This document shows positions 61,280 through 64,000 of a DNA stretch of 64,000 nt, one piece after another. The translations under genes and the position numbers were made by a program. The DNA comes from Halosimplex pelagicum. Lineage in GTDB: Archaea > Halobacteriota > Halobacteria > Halobacteriales > Haloarculaceae. Location: the NCBI RefSeq assembly GCF_013415905.1, contig NZ_CP058909.1:4216001-4280000 (forward strand), read 5' to 3'. Position 1 is the first letter of the stretch, and each line of letters begins with the position of its first letter. The notes beneath the pieces were generated by a model. It saw only the letters and a program-made list of their open reading frames with translations, was not told where the DNA came from and made no database searches.

Positions 61280-62437
61280 TCAGACCATGCCCTTCCCGAG
61301 CAGTTCGCGGGCGATGATGTTCTTCTGGATCTCGGTGGTTCCCTCGTAGATCTGGGTGATCTTGGCGTCGCGGTAGAACCGTTCGACGTCGAAGTCGTTG
61401 ACGTAGCCGGCGCCGCCGTGGATCTGGACGGCCTCGTCGGCCACGTCGACGGCGACCCGGGAGGCGTACTCCTTGGCCATCGAGGCCAGCTGGGTGAGCT
61501 GGTCGTCGGCGTGGTCGACGCTCCAGGCGGACTTGTAGGTCAGCTGGCGGGCGGCCTCGGTCTCGGTGTGCATGTCCGCGAGCTTGTGCTGGATGGCCTG
61601 GAACTCGCTGATGGGGCGGTCGAACTGCTCGCGCTCCTGGGCGTAGTCGAGCGCGCGCTCGGCGGCGCCCCTGGCGATGCCGACGCCCTGGGCAGCCACG
61701 GCGGTCCGGGTCTCGTCGAAGAACTGCATCAGTTGCAGGAAGCCCGCGCCGCGGGTCCCCAGCAGATTCTCCTCTGGGACGCGCACGCCGTCGAACAGCA
61801 GTTCTGCGGTGTCGGAGGCTCGAATCCCGAGCTTCCCCGTGATCTTCTCGGCCTCGAACCCGTCCCGATCCGACTCGACGATGATCTGCGAGAAGCCATT
61901 ATAACGGCCCTCGGCGTCGGGGTCGGTCTCGCAGAGCACGACGAAGAAGTCGCCGACGGAGCCGTTCGTGATCCACATCTTCGAGCCGTCGATGACCCAC
62001 TCGTCGCCCTCCTTCTCGGCGCTGGTGGAGACCGACGACACGTCCGAGCCCACGTCGGGTTCGCTGATGGCCGAGCCCATGATGGCCTCGCCCTCCGCCA
62101 CGGGGCGGAGGTACTCCTCTTTCTGCTCCTCGGTGCCGAACTCGACGAGGGCGTCGGCGCCGAACGCGGCCGAGGAGATCGAGAGACCGATCCCCGGGTC
62201 GGCGGCGAACAGCTCCTCGACGATCACGATGTTGGTCAGGTAGTCGTAGCCGACGCCGCCGTACTCCAGGGGCACGTTCGCCCCGACCAAGCCCAGCTCG
62301 GCGGCCTCCTCGACCAGGTCGTGGGGGAACTTCTCTTCGGTGTCGTACTCGGTGGCGACCGGCCTGATCTCGTTGTCGGCGAAGCGACGGACCTCGTCGC
62401 GGACTTGCTGTTGCTCCTCGGAGAGTGCGAAGTCCAT
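61280..62437 (-). CDS. acyl-CoA dehydrogenase
   Basis: A 385-aa acyl-CoA dehydrogenase (FAD). Signatures: [56 protein letters not shown], and [33 protein letters not shown]. It belongs to the family member type with Glu as catalytic base in that last motif region. The start at 62437 (MDFALSEEQ) is preferred; an in-frame extension to 62488 passes through the promoter. A TATA-like GTTATG lies about 25 nt upstream. Divergent from the fusion gene at 62552. Confidence 0.94.
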   Translation of the reverse strand: MDFALSEEQQQVRDEVRRFADNEIRPVATEYDTEEKFPHDLVEEAAELGLVGANVPLEYGGVGYDYLTNIVIVEELFAADPGIGLSISSAAFGADALVEFGTEEQKEEYLRPVAEGEAIMGSAISEPDVGSDVSSVSTSAEKEGDEWVIDGSKMWITNGSVGDFFVVLCETDPDAEGRYNGFSQIIVESDRDGFEAEKITGKLGIRASDTAELLFDGVRVPEENLLGTRGAGFLQLMQFFDETRTAVAAQGVGIARGAAERALDYAQEREQFDRPISEFQAIQHKLADMHTETEAARQLTYKSAWSVDHADDQLTQLASMAKEYASRVAVDVADEAVQIHGGAGYVNDFDVERFYRDAKITQIYEGTTEIQKNIIARELLGKGMV

Positions 62438-62551
62438 GCGTACAATGTCATCGTCTGTCACACATAACGGTTCGTAATCAACGATCAACTCGAAGAGCGT
62501 TTACGGACGAGAGAAACCTTGAAACGGGAGCCGAGCCAGGTTGCACACGTC

Positions 62552-64000
62552 ATGAACTTCGAGGATATCGAACAGGTCGCGGTACTCGGTGCGGGGAACA
62601 TGGGCCACGGGATCGCCGAGGTCGCGGCCCTCGCGGGCTACGACGTGACGATGCGCGACATCAAAGAGGAGTTCGTCGACGACGGCTACGAGAACATCGA
62701 GTGGTCGCTCGGCAAACTCGCCGAGAGCGGCCAGATCAGCGACGAGGAGGCCGACGCCGCGCTGGATCGGGTCGAGCCGCTGGTGGACTTCGAGCCCGCC
62801 GTCGCCGAGGCGGACGTAGTTATCGAGGCCGTCCCCGAGCGGATGGACATCAAGAAGGACGTGTACGGCGAACTGGAGGAGTACGCGCCCGACGAGGCCA
62901 TCGTCGCGACGAACACCTCCAGCCTCTCGATCACGGAGCTGTCGGAGGTGACAGAGCGACCGGAGCAGTTCTGCGGGATGCACTTCTTCAACCCGCCCGT
63001 CCGGATGGCGCTCGTCGAGGTCATCCGCGGCGAACACACCGCCGACGAGACCCTCGACGCGATCGAGGAACTGGCCGAAGCCTTCGACAAGACGCCCGTC
63101 CGGGTCCGCAAGGACTCGCCGGGGTTCATCGTGAACCGGGTGCTCGTCCCGCAGATGAACGAGGCCTGCTGGCTCGTCCACGACGACGTGGCCACCGTCG
63201 CGGAGGTCGACTCCACCACCTCCTTCGACATGGGTCTGCCCATGGGCGCGTTCGAACTCGGCGACCAGGTCGGCCACGACGTGACGCTGCACGTCCTCGA
63301 ATACCTCCACGAGGTGCTCGGCGACGCCTACGAGCCCTGCCCGCTGCTGGAGGAGAAGGTCGACGCGGAGGAACTCGGCAAGAAGACCGGGAAGGGCTTC
63401 TACGACTACGAGGACGGCGGCGTCGAGATCCCCGCCGACGAGGGCCGCGACGACGTGGAGGCCCGACTCCTGGCCGTCATGGCCAACGAAGTCGGCAAGC
63501 TCGTGGAGAACGACGTGGCGCCGGTCTCGGACATCGACGAGGCGATGATGCTCGGCGCGGGCTTCCCGGAGGGCCCGGGCAAGCGCGCCGACGCATACGG
63601 CCCCGACGACCTCGTCGAGACGCTCGAATCGGTCCACGAGGAGACCGGCGCCGCCCGGTACGAGGTGTCCGAGGGGCTCCGCGCGGCCGCCGAGGAGGGC
63701 GGCTTCTACGGCGACGACGACGAGGGCGAGACCGTCGAGTACGACCAGATCGTCGTCGAGACCGACGGCGCGGTCGGGCACGTCGAACTCGACCGCCCGG
63801 CGCGGATGAACACGATCACGGTGCAGATGATCGACGAGATCGACGCCGCGCTCGACCAGTTCGACGCCGACGAGGAGATCCGCGCCGTGCTCCTCGAAGG
63901 CGCCGGCGACCGCGCGTTCTCCGCCGGGTTCGACGCCGCCAGCGCCGCGCCCGGGAGCGGTCTCGAAGCCAGCGAGATGTCCCGGAAGGGCCAGCGCGTC
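62552..64000 (+). CDS. 3-hydroxyacyl-CoA dehydrogenase / enoyl-CoA hydratase fusion (partial)
   Basis: The frame runs off the window, giving 483 residues. Residues 1-300 are a 3-hydroxyacyl-CoA dehydrogenase: VAVLGAGNMGHGIAE Rossmann motif, ATNTSSLSI, FCGMHFFNPP (catalytic His) and GKGFYDYEDG. After a linker region to about 395, an enoyl-CoA hydratase begins (VGHVELDRPARMNTIT ... EGAGDRAFSAGFD), cut before its catalytic Glu residues. Together the two domains catalyse successive steps of fatty-acid beta-oxidation, with HAD first and ECH last as usual in archaea. It is divergent from an acyl-CoA dehydrogenase gene. Confidence 0.92.
   Translation, partial: MNFEDIEQVAVLGAGNMGHGIAEVAALAGYDVTMRDIKEEFVDDGYENIEWSLGKLAESGQISDEEADAALDRVEPLVDFEPAVAEADVVIEAVPERMDIKKDVYGELEEYAPDEAIVATNTSSLSITELSEVTERPEQFCGMHFFNPPVRMALVEVIRGEHTADETLDAIEELAEAFDKTPVRVRKDSPGFIVNRVLVPQMNEACWLVHDDVATVAEVDSTTSFDMGLPMGAFELGDQVGHDVTLHVLEYLHEVLGDAYEPCPLLEEKVDAEELGKKTGKGFYDYEDGGVEIPADEGRDDVEARLLAVMANEVGKLVENDVAPVSDIDEAMMLGAGFPEGPGKRADAYGPDDLVETLESVHEETGAARYEVSEGLRAAAEEGGFYGDDDEGETVEYDQIVVETDGAVGHVELDRPARMNTITVQMIDEIDAALDQFDADEEIRAVLLEGAGDRAFSAGFDAASAAPGSGLEASEMSRKGQRV

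Overview
The window is a GC-rich, gene-dense chromosomal segment of a halophilic archaeon (class Halobacteria). The evidence is acidic proteomes with Asp/Glu-rich tails, Tat rather than Sec signal peptides, leaderless-type starts with a TATA box about 25-30 nt upstream, ATGA/TGATG overlaps inside operons, and archaeal hallmark genes (pelota, Lsm, L37e, Cdc48, MBF1, sdhCDBA). The style resembles Haloarculaceae such as Halosimplex or Haloarcula, but that is inference. I saw no plasmid, phage or insertion-sequence gene, no CRISPR array and no rRNA.

Layout. 1-4.6 kb: zinc-ribbon protein, FolD, pelota and a GAF histidine kinase. 4.6-13.7 kb: a secreted seven-repeat (probable propeller) protein, a PNPOx-fold protein, an MBL hydrolase, a large Lhr-type helicase, a Met/Asp-rich lipoprotein, a LarA-like protein and a PAP2 phosphatase. 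14-23.9 kb: a Cas4/Dna2-like nuclease-helicase, then a five-gene MoxR / membrane / DUF58 / DUF7269-like / DUF4129 cluster. 24-34.8 kb: a coupled three-gene operon, a zincin, an enolase-superfamily enzyme, photolyase, an oxidoreductase, an M42 peptidase and the lsm-rpl37e-purF operon. 34.9-42.7 kb: XapX protein, a response regulator behind a leader ORF, a wHTH/membrane pair, a duplicated DUF4397 lipoprotein, an MFS transporter, tRNA-Leu(GAG), MBF1, an acyl-CoA dehydrogenase and a HAD phosphatase. 43-50.7 kb: the Hsp20-like/Cdc48 operon, a rubrerythrin-like mini-protein with glutamate dehydrogenase, a DUF420 protein and an oxidoreductase. 50.9-57.2 kb: sdhCDBA, then a deacylase divergent from a RimK-RimB fusion. 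57.3-64 kb: a PKD-domain Tat protein, an AlkA-like glycosylase, serine acetyltransferase, a repeat-rich gap, and a divergent fatty-acid oxidation pair (acyl-CoA dehydrogenase; 3-hydroxyacyl-CoA dehydrogenase fused to enoyl-CoA hydratase, cut by the window end).

Most genes are housekeeping. The most interesting signals lie between genes. A perfect CTAAC-N5-GTTAG palindrome at the start of the Hsp20-like/cdc48 operon matches the HSR1 heat-shock operator described in Archaeoglobus. Two inverted copies of a ~265 bp dispersed element keep hairpins at equivalent places although the stem sequences differ; one copy adjoins a 57-bp tandem array built from its own terminal repeat. A leaderless 20-codon leader ORF is coupled to a response regulator, a 12-codon ORF bridges two operon genes, and a strong G-quadruplex-type tract lies upstream of the response regulator.
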